NCBI GenBank assembly: GCA_017964485.1
Contig: JAGCRW010000067.1
Span: forward strand, 1-64,000
DNA: 64,000 nt
Direction of reading: 5' to 3'
Origin: Muribaculaceae bacterium
GTDB taxonomy: Bacteria; Bacteroidota; Bacteroidia; Bacteroidales; Muribaculaceae
The notes below the pieces were generated by a model. The model was not told the origin of the DNA, ran no database searches, and saw only the letters and a list, made by a program, of their open reading frames with translations. The first letter of the stretch is position 1, and every line of letters begins with the position of its first letter. Shown in pieces: positions 6,974 through 14,967 of the stretch. A program made the translations under genes and the position numbers.

Positions 6974-7189
6974 ATGATAATAGTAAGCACTCGCGATTTT
7001 CGCGCTAATCAGGGCCGGTATCTCCACCAGGCCCGCAACGGCGAAGACGTGATAATCAAGTCTCGCGACCACGGCAGCTTCAAGGTAACACCTGTGACTA
7101 AAGATGACACAGTTTATAGCATGGAGGAGCTTGCTTCGATGGCAGCCGAGGCTGAACGTTATGGAAGCAAAGAACATATGAAGAAATAA
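6974..7189 (+). CDS. Phd/YefM-like antitoxin, no adjacent toxin
   Basis: Protein of 71 residues whose N-terminal two thirds (MIIVSTRDFRANQGRYL, then GEDVIIKSRDHGSFKVTPV) fit the Phd/YefM antitoxin fold. That fold dimerises, binds DNA and neutralises a RelE- or Doc-type toxin through its C-terminal tail. The tail here is short, Glu-rich and ends KEHMKK. The next gene is rbfA, and I find no toxin frame on either strand within several hundred bases. It is either an orphan antitoxin, a repurposed regulator, or a partner of a toxin encoded elsewhere. The 24-base gap to rbfA suggests co-transcription. Confidence 0.75.
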   Translation: MIIVSTRDFRANQGRYLHQARNGEDVIIKSRDHGSFKVTPVTKDDTVYSMEELASMAAEAERYGSKEHMKK

Positions 7190-7213
7190 GGCGAAAAATA
7201 AACAATCAATAAT

Positions 7214-7549
7214 ATGGAATCAACAAGATTACAGAAGATACAACGACTGATACAGAAGGATTTGAGCGAGATATTCCGTGAGGATACCGCCAAGATGCAT
7301 GGTGTGCTAGTGAGCGTGAGCAATGTGCGCGTGTCGCCCGACCTGAGCATCGCCCGCGTGCACCTGAGCGTGTTCCCCAGCGAGAGAGGTCAGGAGATAG
7401 TAGAGACCGCCAACCGCAACGAGAAGACCATCCGTTATGCCCTGGCTCAGCGCGTGAGGAACCAGTTGCGCAAGACACCCGAACTGGTGTTCTACATCGA
7501 CGACTCGCTTGACTACATCGAGCACATTGATGAGTTGCTGAAGAAATAA
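7214..7549 (+). CDS. rbfA: Ribosome-binding factor A
   Basis: Small KH-fold protein that binds the 30S subunit and helps 16S rRNA 5'-end maturation. At 111 residues it has the usual length. Family features include MESTRLQKIQRLIQKDLSEIF at the start and GVLVSVSNVRVSPDLSIARVHLSVF in the middle. Toward the end, RNQLRKTPELVFYIDDSLDY is the conserved PxLxFxxDxS block. It sits before an ABC permease gene, an arrangement I recall as common in Bacteroidetes. A GGACGAGAC palindrome separates the two. Confidence 0.95.
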   Translation: MESTRLQKIQRLIQKDLSEIFREDTAKMHGVLVSVSNVRVSPDLSIARVHLSVFPSERGQEIVETANRNEKTIRYALAQRVRNQLRKTPELVFYIDDSLDYIEHIDELLKK

Positions 7550-7562
7550 TGCACTAATGAGC

Positions 7563-7582
7563 GGACGAGACAGGTCTCGTCC
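7563..7582. repeat. GGACGAGAC/GTCTCGTCC palindrome
   Basis: Perfect 9-bp inverted repeat with a 2-base loop, followed by CTAC and an ACTTAACACTTAAAACTTAACACTT direct-repeat patch. Same family as 5450-5471 and 17377-17395. There is no T run here, so it is unlikely to be a simple terminator between rbfA and the permease gene. Confidence 0.75.
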
Positions 7583-7623
7583 CTACTTAACACTTAAAAC
7601 TTAACACTTCACACTTAAAAAAG

Positions 7624-8871
7624 ATGTCTCTGTCGTTGAAAATAGCGTTGCGTTATTTGAAGTCGAAGAAGGCTCATAATGCGGTGAATATCATCAGCAT
7701 CGTTTCGATATGCGGTGTTGTAATAACCACTGCGGCGCTGGTGTGTGTGTTAAGTGTGTTCAATGGCTTCTATGATGTGATATATGGCAAATTGGCAAAA
7801 CTTGATCCCCAGATTGCCGTGTGTCCGGCAGAGGGCAAGACCATCAGCAACGCCGACAGCGCTATTTCAGTGATATCAAGTGTGGAAGGCGTTGACAAGG
7901 CGATGCCGGTAATTGAGGACCAGGCACTTGCCGTATTTGTCGATTATCAGATGCCGCTTCGCTTGAAAGGTGTTCCTGCCGATTACGACGAGATCAATTC
8001 CATCGATAGCGTAATCGTGGATGGGGAGTTTGCCCTCGGGGACGGCCTGGGCAACAGTTATGCCATCGTTGGTATAGGACCTGCGATAGCCCTGCGCCTT
8101 CAGGCCAATAGCCTGCGCATGCTTCAGCTCTATGCTCCTCGCCGTGAGGGCCAAGTCAATGTCGCTAATCCCGTTGATGCCTTCACTAGCGACTCACTGT
8201 TTGTAAAGGGTATATTCCAAGTGCAGCAAGCCTCTTATGACCAAGACCTTATCTTTGTTCCTATCGACAAGGCGCGAGATCTGTTTGACTACGATACAGA
8301 GGCGACGCAAATCGAACTGAAACTCAAGGACGGCGCCAATGAGAAAAACGTGATTAAGCAACTGGAGCAAGCACTCGGACCAAATTTTGTGGTGAAAAAC
8401 CGCCTGATGCAACAGTCGGAGTCATTCCGCATGGTGAATGTAGAGAAATGGGTGACATTTTTGCTGCTCACGTTTATTATGATTATCGCTACATTCAACA
8501 TTATCAGCACATTGTCGCTGCTCATCATCGAGAAAGACGAGAGCATACGCACCTTCCAGAATCTGGGTGCCACCAGCAAGCAGATAACGCGCATCTTTGT
8601 CGCCGAGGGGTGGCTCATCACCATGCTCGGAGCCTTGCTGGGAATAGTACTTGGCCTGCTGTTATGCCTTGGTCAGCAAACCTTTGGGTGGCTGAAGATT
8701 GGCGCTGACCCCACTCAGGTGATTGTCAACGCTTATCCTGTGAAGGTGGTTTGGACCGATATGCTGGTAGTTGTGCTGCTTGTTGCAGCCATAGGCTTCG
8801 TGACGTCGCTTGTCACCAGCACCATCATGCGCCGGCGACTGCGCAACCAGATGCCCAACGCTTTGGCATAG
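7624..8871 (+). CDS. LolC/LolE-type ABC transporter permease (FtsX-like)
   Basis: Inner-membrane permease of 415 residues with the MacB/FtsX topology. One N-terminal membrane segment (about 22-47) is followed by a large periplasmic domain. Three C-terminal segments (about 275-300, 325-350 and 375-400) complete it. The start MSLSLKIALRYLKSKKAHNA is typical of LolC/E homologues, which extract lipoproteins for transfer to the outer membrane. The ATPase partner is not in the window, so a role in lipoprotein release is likely but not proven. It follows rbfA by 74 bases. Confidence 0.85.
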   Translation: MSLSLKIALRYLKSKKAHNAVNIISIVSICGVVITTAALVCVLSVFNGFYDVIYGKLAKLDPQIAVCPAEGKTISNADSAISVISSVEGVDKAMPVIEDQALAVFVDYQMPLRLKGVPADYDEINSIDSVIVDGEFALGDGLGNSYAIVGIGPAIALRLQANSLRMLQLYAPRREGQVNVANPVDAFTSDSLFVKGIFQVQQASYDQDLIFVPIDKARDLFDYDTEATQIELKLKDGANEKNVIKQLEQALGPNFVVKNRLMQQSESFRMVNVEKWVTFLLLTFIMIIATFNIISTLSLLIIEKDESIRTFQNLGATSKQITRIFVAEGWLITMLGALLGIVLGLLLCLGQQTFGWLKIGADPTQVIVNAYPVKVVWTDMLVVVLLVAAIGFVTSLVTSTIMRRRLRNQMPNALA

Positions 8872-8908
8872 AATTTGCAATCTCGCTACAGATAAACATG
8901 CAAATTCA

Positions 8909-9502
8909 ATGAATATATACCTTCCATATGTAATGCCCATTTTCAGGCAGATGGGCAATGAGCGATCTTTTGCCGGCACTGCTTTTTGTATTGACGGCTA
9001 TCTTGTTACTGCTGGCCATGTGCTCACGTTCCCCGATACCTGCTATGTGCGCAACGGCAATGATTATCATCCGCTGCAGTTCGACAAATGGATTCCACGA
9101 CAGCTGCCAACCGATGACCACACAGGCTATGATGTGGCGTTTTATCCTATTCCAGGCCTCAAGAGTCCGCTCTCGCTTGCCGACAGCGATGCCGAGCCCA
9201 ACGATGACTTGAATGTCCTGTGCTGGCAGATGCGTGGTGTCAAGCCTCAGCGGGTTTCCACGCAAGGTCTTGTCATTAAAGATCGTGACTTGGAAGGCTA
9301 CTTCCGCCTAGCCACTGTTGACCACATTACCCACGGTTGTAGCGGATGCCCCGCCTTTGGCAACGACGGCAAGGTCTATGGCATGATAACCATGGGCCGC
9401 AGCGATGTCGATGTAAAAAATCTCGCACCCCTTCCCCGCAAAATGGAGCAAAATACCTGCTGGGCATTCAAAACGAGTTATATTAAGCGGTTTATGAGTT
9501 AG
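8909..9502 (+). CDS. Trypsin-like serine protease without signal peptide
   Basis: The ATG at 8909 is used; an earlier in-frame start at 8810 would overlap the permease gene and adds a non-family extension. The 197-residue product has a chymotrypsin-fold catalytic triad: His37 in TAGHVL, Asp75 in GYDVAF and Ser145 in HGCSGCPAF. The active-site box is GCSGCP rather than the usual GxSGGP. There is no signal peptide or membrane segment, so it appears cytosolic or exported by another route. Target proteins are unknown. It follows the permease gene by 37 bases. Confidence 0.8.
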   Translation: MNIYLPYVMPIFRQMGNERSFAGTAFCIDGYLVTAGHVLTFPDTCYVRNGNDYHPLQFDKWIPRQLPTDDHTGYDVAFYPIPGLKSPLSLADSDAEPNDDLNVLCWQMRGVKPQRVSTQGLVIKDRDLEGYFRLATVDHITHGCSGCPAFGNDGKVYGMITMGRSDVDVKNLAPLPRKMEQNTCWAFKTSYIKRFMS

Positions 9503-9519
9503 CCGCTTTGCTATTTTGC

Positions 9520-9616
9520 ACTAAATTTTTATAAATTAGGCTGCGCCTAGGCAATAAAAATGAAAATCTTTGCTTTTCATTTTGTTTTTCTCTCGGCTTG
9601 CACTAATTTTGCAGGT
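9520..9616 (+). promoter_or_regulatory. Promoter with conserved upstream block (copy B)
   Basis: TTTTTATAAATTAGGCTGCGCCT at about 9527-9548 and CTTGCACTAATTTTGCA at about 9597-9613 are the same two blocks as in copies A and C. The -7 box is TAATTTTG (9604-9611). It serves the penicillin-binding protein gene. Confidence 0.55.
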
Positions 9617-9652
9617 TGATATTATATATAATATAAATATTCATACTTGCTA

Positions 9653-12202
9653 ATGAGTAATATTTGGAGCAAAATAGTGGACTTTGTCAGGGCCATTGTC
9701 AGGTATTACAAGCGGTTTAACGCTTGGTACAAGAGCCTCTATGACGGCAAGCCGTGGTATGTGAAGAGCCTGTTGGCACTGTGCACGCTGTTTGTCACCC
9801 TAGTGCTGACAGTTGTTGCCATCAATATCAACTTCCTGTGGCTCTTTGGCAAGTCTCCTTCGCTGGGCGAGATAATGTCGCCACGCCCATATAACGCGTC
9901 CTATATCTACAGCGCCGACGGCAAACTCATTGGCAAATACTACAAGGAGAACCGCACTCCGGTGAAATATGAGGAAGTTGACTCGATGTTCTACACCCTT
10001 CTCATCGACACCGAGGACGAGCGGTTCTATGAACATCATGGCATTGACTTCAAGGGTATGGGCGGCGCGCTCAAAGACTTAGTGGTTCACCGCCGTGCTC
10101 GTGGCGCCTCGACCATCACCCAGCAGCTGGTGAAGAACATGTTCAAGATGCGCACCAGCGAATACACTGGCGGCCTGTTGTGCCGCATACCTGGCGTGGG
10201 AATGCTTATCACCAAAGCCAAGGAATGGATTCTCGCCAGCGAAATTGAAATGTTCTATGACAAGAGGGACATACTTGAGATGTATGCCAACACGGTTGAT
10301 TTCGGCAACCAGGCCTTCGGCATCAAGACGGCGGCAAAGACCTATTTCAATACCACTCCCGACAAACTCAATACCGAGCAGTGCGCGATGCTTGTGGGCG
10401 TGCTAAAAGGCACGTCATATTATAATCCTCTCAATAATCCCAAGCGGTGCTTGGAGCGCCGCAATGTGGTGCTCAACAATGCCTTGACACATCATCACCT
10501 GTCAAAGAAAGAATATGACAAGCTCACCAAGCTCAACCTGAATATAAAATACACTCCCGAGACCGACTTGAATGCTGAGTGCCCCTACTTCAGGCAGGCG
10601 GTGGCCGAGGAGATGTATCAGTGGTGTAAGCAAAATGACATTGACTTCTATCGTGATGGCTTGGAAATACACACGTCAATAGACACACGCATGCAGGCTT
10701 GCGCCGAGAAAGCCGTGCTGGAGCAGATGAAAGTGGTGCAGCAGAATTTTGACCGAGAATGGGGCAACAACCCATGCTGGGTAGATGACCACGGCGAGGT
10801 GATACCAAACTTTGTCGCTCGCAAAGCAGAGCAAACGCCAGTGTATAAGCAGTTGATGGCAAAGTATAACGAGAACTATGACTCGGTAAACTACTACATG
10901 AATCTGAAGCATCGGGTGAAACTCTTTGACTACAACGGTGGGCATTATGCCGAGATGAGTTCGCTCGACTCCATAGAATACATGCTCCACAAGATGCATT
11001 GCGGACTCATCGCCATAGACCCGCGGTCGGGCGAGGTTAAGGCATGGGTTGGAGATGTCGATTACAAGACGTGGCAATACGACAACGTGCGTGCGCAGCA
11101 CCAGCCTGGCAGCACGTTCAAACTCTTTGTTTATAGCGCTGCGATGAAGGCAGGCATCAAGCCATGCGACATGTATATTGACGCGCCGCTTGCCAATCCA
11201 CTTGTTGATATCGACCCTGCAACAGGAATAGCCAAGCTGTGGACGCCCAAGAACGCCAGTGGGCGGTTCTCCAACTCCAACATGACGGTGCGGTCGGCTT
11301 TTGCACGAAGCAACAATATTGTTGCCGTTAAAGTGGGTAATGATGTAGGCGTCAACAACGTTGCCAGCACTGCATTTGAAATGGGTGTCAAGTCAAATTT
11401 GGCCCGCACGCCATCAATGTTCCTAGGTTCCAGCGATGTGAATCTTATGGAACTCGTGAGTGCCTATTGCACAGTCATTAATGACGGCCAGCCCAAGAAA
11501 CCCGTGCTGGTGACAAAAATCTACCGCACCAACAAAAACGGCGAGAAGGAAGAAATCTACAATAGCAAGGCCTTTGACGATCCCGACCGCGCCTTGTCGC
11601 ACAACCAGGCTTACTGCATGCGCAAGTTGCTCGAGGCTGTGTGCCGCGACGCTGGCGGCACAGGCGTGGCAATCAACAGCTATGTGAGCAACGTGGGAAT
11701 AGGAGGCAAGACAGGAACCTCCGACAACTACACCGACGCATGGTTTGTGGCCACTACGCCCAACCTGGTGTGCGGCGCTTGGGTGGGTGGCAGTTACCGG
11801 CAAATCCATTTCAAGACGGCGCAGGGGCAGGGAGGCCGAGCCGCATTGCCCATTGTTGGCGCCTTCTTGCGCAGAGTGCTGGCGCGTCGCGACATGGCCT
11901 ATCTGCACAAGCAGTTCGCAGCCGACTATGACCTTGACCGCCGCTATTTCGCTTGCGAGGGAAGCCTCAATACTGGCGAAGATTTAGATAAAGATTCCAC
12001 CTCGCTTGGCTATGATACAATCATTCCGCAAAATTCTGCCGACGGCAGTTACGACAGCACTCGCTACATCCGCGACAGGGTGAATGAAGACATCTATGGC
12101 CCTGGTGGTGTGCCGCCCCGCAATGGCTCGGAAGGTGATGACCGGCCTGTTGACCCAGCGATAGAAGAGAGGGTGAAGAACGCTTTTGGCAAGGGACAGT
12201 GA
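9653..12202 (+). CDS. Bifunctional penicillin-binding protein 1A
   Basis: Class A PBP of 849 residues that polymerises and cross-links peptidoglycan at the inner membrane. An N-terminal anchor (about 40-65) is followed by the GT51 glycosyltransferase domain, with the catalytic-Glu box EDERFYEHHG near 121 and GASTITQQLVKN near 151. The transpeptidase domain has the nucleophile in PGSTFK (Ser487), an SNN box (RSNNIVAVK) and KTGT at about 686. The C-terminus is a polar tail. The length is normal. I use the ATG at 9653; a TTG two codons earlier is possible. nadB follows in the same direction after 51 bases. Confidence 0.95.
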   Translation: MSNIWSKIVDFVRAIVRYYKRFNAWYKSLYDGKPWYVKSLLALCTLFVTLVLTVVAININFLWLFGKSPSLGEIMSPRPYNASYIYSADGKLIGKYYKENRTPVKYEEVDSMFYTLLIDTEDERFYEHHGIDFKGMGGALKDLVVHRRARGASTITQQLVKNMFKMRTSEYTGGLLCRIPGVGMLITKAKEWILASEIEMFYDKRDILEMYANTVDFGNQAFGIKTAAKTYFNTTPDKLNTEQCAMLVGVLKGTSYYNPLNNPKRCLERRNVVLNNALTHHHLSKKEYDKLTKLNLNIKYTPETDLNAECPYFRQAVAEEMYQWCKQNDIDFYRDGLEIHTSIDTRMQACAEKAVLEQMKVVQQNFDREWGNNPCWVDDHGEVIPNFVARKAEQTPVYKQLMAKYNENYDSVNYYMNLKHRVKLFDYNGGHYAEMSSLDSIEYMLHKMHCGLIAIDPRSGEVKAWVGDVDYKTWQYDNVRAQHQPGSTFKLFVYSAAMKAGIKPCDMYIDAPLANPLVDIDPATGIAKLWTPKNASGRFSNSNMTVRSAFARSNNIVAVKVGNDVGVNNVASTAFEMGVKSNLARTPSMFLGSSDVNLMELVSAYCTVINDGQPKKPVLVTKIYRTNKNGEKEEIYNSKAFDDPDRALSHNQAYCMRKLLEAVCRDAGGTGVAINSYVSNVGIGGKTGTSDNYTDAWFVATTPNLVCGAWVGGSYRQIHFKTAQGQGGRAALPIVGAFLRRVLARRDMAYLHKQFAADYDLDRRYFACEGSLNTGEDLDKDSTSLGYDTIIPQNSADGSYDSTRYIRDRVNEDIYGPGGVPPRNGSEGDDRPVDPAIEERVKNAFGKGQ

Positions 12203-12253
12203 TTATTGGGAAATGCTAAAACTCAGTACGATTAATATAAAACTCAATAAATT

Positions 12254-13846
12254 ATGGTTTACAAATATGATTATCTCATTATAGGTTCGGGCGTGGCTGG
12301 AATGAGCTTTGCTCTGAAGGTTGCTGGAACCGGCAAGGTGGCGCTCGTGTGCAAGAGTACGCTCGACGAGGCCAACACCGACCTAGCACAAGGCGGTGTG
12401 GCAAGCGTTACCAACCTCGAAGTTGATAACTTTGAGAAGCACATACACGACACAATGGTTGCTGGCGACTGGCTGAGCGACCCCAAAGCAGTGGAGCAGG
12501 TGGTGACTAAAGCTCCTGAGCAGATAAAGGCCTTGATAGAGTGGGGCGTAGATTTCGACAAGAACGAAAAAGGCGATTTCGACCTTCACCGCGAGGGCGG
12601 CCACAGCGAGTTTCGCATCCTGCATCATGCCGATAATACTGGCCATGAGATTCAGGAGTCGCTCATCGAGGCAGTGAAAGCTCACGACAATATCGACATC
12701 TTCGACAATCACTTCGCTATTGAGATTCTCACCCAGCACCACTTAGGAAAAATCGTGACTCGCCGCACTCCCGACATACAGTGCTATGGCGCATACGTCC
12801 TCAACCAGAAGACAGGCAAGGTGGATACCTTCCTATCTCGCCTCACGCTCATGGCGACTGGTGGCTGTGGCGCCGTGTATCACACTACCACCAATCCGCT
12901 CATCGCCACTGGCGACGGCATAGCCATGGTATATCGAGCCAAGGGTACTGTGCAGGACATGGAGTTTATTCAGTTCCACCCAACGGCACTTTACCATCCA
13001 GGCGACCGTCCCGCTTTCCTCATTACCGAGGCGATGCGTGGATATGGAGGCGTGTTGAGAAACCTTGCCGGCGAGGAGTTTATGCAGAAGTATGACCCGC
13101 GCCTGTCGCTCGCTCCCCGCGACGTGGTGGCACGCGCCATCGACAGTGAGATGAAGCAGCGCGGCGAGGACCATGTGTTCCTCGATGTCACTCACAAAGA
13201 CCCCGAAGAGACAAAGCATCACTTCCCCAACATCTACAAGCACTGCCTTGAGATAGGCATCGACATAACCAAGGATTACATTCCCGTGGTTCCTGCTGCC
13301 CACTATATGTGCGGAGGCATCAAGGTGGACTTGAACGCTTGTTCGTCGATTGAGCGCCTGTATGCAGTAGGAGAGTGCTCTTGCACTGGTCTGCACGGCG
13401 GCAACCGCTTGGCAAGTAATTCGTTGATTGAGGCCGTGGTATATGCCGACGCAGCCGCTAAGCACGCTATCGCTTGCCGCAACCACTACGATTATCGTAC
13501 CGATATCCCCGACTGGGACGACAAGGGTACGCAGCATCCCGAGGAGATGGTGCTCATAAGCCAAAGCGAGAAAGAGGTGGGCGAGATTATGAGCGCCTAT
13601 GTGGGTATTGTACGCAGTGATTTGCGTCTTGACCGCGCCTGGAACCGCCTTGACATTCTCTATAAAGAGACCGAGAAACTCTTCAAGGAGAGCACGGTGA
13701 GCCGCCGCATCTGTGAGTTGCGCAACATCATCAACGTGGGCTATCTCATCATGCGCCAGGCTAAAGACCGCAAGGAGTCGCGCGGATTGCACTACACCGT
13801 CGATTACCCGCCTAAACCCAAGAGCGAGGAGGACCTGAAACTTTAA
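12254..13846 (+). CDS. nadB: L-aspartate oxidase
   Basis: FAD enzyme of 530 residues that oxidises L-aspartate to iminoaspartate, the first step of de novo NAD synthesis. The N-terminal dinucleotide-binding motif is IIGSGVAGMSFAL. Other family blocks include LAQGGVAS, GHSEFRILHHADNTG, QFHPTALYHPG and the C-terminal GLHGGNRLASNSLIEA. The length fits the family. The GGxxVD-type region (CGGIKVDLNACSS) is intact. Partners nadA and nadC are not adjacent. In bacteria fumarate can replace oxygen as acceptor, which would suit a gut anaerobe; the link to the dicarboxylate transporter at 33.6 kb is only suggestive. Confidence 0.95.
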   Translation: MVYKYDYLIIGSGVAGMSFALKVAGTGKVALVCKSTLDEANTDLAQGGVASVTNLEVDNFEKHIHDTMVAGDWLSDPKAVEQVVTKAPEQIKALIEWGVDFDKNEKGDFDLHREGGHSEFRILHHADNTGHEIQESLIEAVKAHDNIDIFDNHFAIEILTQHHLGKIVTRRTPDIQCYGAYVLNQKTGKVDTFLSRLTLMATGGCGAVYHTTTNPLIATGDGIAMVYRAKGTVQDMEFIQFHPTALYHPGDRPAFLITEAMRGYGGVLRNLAGEEFMQKYDPRLSLAPRDVVARAIDSEMKQRGEDHVFLDVTHKDPEETKHHFPNIYKHCLEIGIDITKDYIPVVPAAHYMCGGIKVDLNACSSIERLYAVGECSCTGLHGGNRLASNSLIEAVVYADAAAKHAIACRNHYDYRTDIPDWDDKGTQHPEEMVLISQSEKEVGEIMSAYVGIVRSDLRLDRAWNRLDILYKETEKLFKESTVSRRICELRNIINVGYLIMRQAKDRKESRGLHYTVDYPPKPKSEEDLKL

Positions 13847-13862
13847 AGTACAAAGCGCTTTT

Positions 13863-13884
13863 CAATGCATAATGCACAATTCAG
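13863..13884. repeat. AATGCATAATGCACAATTC intergenic repeat
   Basis: Member of the TGCATAATGCACAAT repeat family, located just after nadB. Confidence 0.55.
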
Positions 13885-13949
13885 CGACACAGACTTCGCC
13901 GTAGGCGACTAAACACTAAACTTCGGCGCAACTGACTAAATACATAATA

Positions 13950-14915
13950 ATGAAACTTAAACATCTGTTTTTGATAACAATAACCATCATGACTCTTGTG
14001 GGCTGTAAGTCACAAAAGGCTAGTGAGAGCACTTCGGTGGTTGATGACAATAGCATTACACAAGTGGTGAATTTTGATGGCGGGAATGCCTATAATTTGG
14101 TGAAATCGCAGTGCGATTTTGGGCCTCGCGTGCCAGGCACACCGGCTCACAGCAAGTGCGCCGAGTGGCTCGAGCAGTCGCTCAAGCAGAGTTGCGACAC
14201 AGTGATTGTGCAGCAGGGGCAAGTCACCACCTTTGACGGAAAGACGCTCAACATCAAGAATTTGGTGGGTAGCATAAACCCCAGCAACAATGACCGCATC
14301 TTGCTGCTGGCTCACTGGGACTGCCGCCCTTGGGCCGACCATGATCCTGACTCAGCCAAGCACCAGGAGCCTGTGATGGGTGCCAACGATGCCGCCAGTG
14401 GCGTGGCTGTGCTTCTTGAGCTGGCGCGCCTGATGAAGGAGAAGAAACCCAACATTGGTGTCGATATCCTGCTGGTGGATGCCGAGGACTGGGGCACCAA
14501 CGATGTGGAGGAGTCGTGGGCGCTGGGCACGCAATATTGGGCCAAGAATCCTCATGTGGCAGGCTACATGGCACGCTTTGGCATCCTGCTCGACATGGTG
14601 GGGACTAAAGGCGCCAAGTTCTACAAGGAATTTGAGTCAATGCAATATGCTCCTGAGGTCGTCAATGAGGTGTGGGATGTGGCACAGAAGAGTGGCTATG
14701 GGGCCTACTTCGACAACAATTATGGCGCTGGTGTCACCGATGACCATGTTGTGGTTAACGAGATGGGAATTAGTTGCATTGACATCATCGACACCCGACC
14801 AGATGGAGGATTTTTTGCCGGCTGGCACACCACCGACGACACCATGCACTGGATAGACCAGAACACCCTCAAAGCGGTGGGGCAAGTGGTGGCGAATGTC
14901 ATCTATAGTTATTAG
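13950..14915 (+). CDS. M28-family lipoprotein, probable glutaminyl-peptide cyclotransferase
   Basis: Predicted lipoprotein of 321 residues (LVGC, Cys19). Its mature domain has the M28 zinc-hydrolase fold. LLLAHWDCRPWADHD and MGANDAASGVAVLLELARLM hold likely metal ligands, and LLVDAEDWG matches the acidic motif. Within this fold the sequence looks closer to type II glutaminyl cyclases of Bacteroidetes than to aminopeptidases. Those enzymes turn N-terminal Gln of exported proteins into pyroglutamate after signal-peptide cleavage. That choice is based on recalled family resemblance; an aminopeptidase role remains possible. Confidence 0.85.
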   Translation: MKLKHLFLITITIMTLVGCKSQKASESTSVVDDNSITQVVNFDGGNAYNLVKSQCDFGPRVPGTPAHSKCAEWLEQSLKQSCDTVIVQQGQVTTFDGKTLNIKNLVGSINPSNNDRILLLAHWDCRPWADHDPDSAKHQEPVMGANDAASGVAVLLELARLMKEKKPNIGVDILLVDAEDWGTNDVEESWALGTQYWAKNPHVAGYMARFGILLDMVGTKGAKFYKEFESMQYAPEVVNEVWDVAQKSGYGAYFDNNYGAGVTDDHVVVNEMGISCIDIIDTRPDGGFFAGWHTTDDTMHWIDQNTLKAVGQVVANVIYSY

Positions 14916-14967
14916 CTAACAGTTTTCATTTATCAGTTCACAATTATCATCGCGAAGGGCAAAACAC

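Noticed and set aside
12833..13792. 319-codon minus-strand open frame
   Set aside because: Antisense to nadB, whose motifs are all intact.
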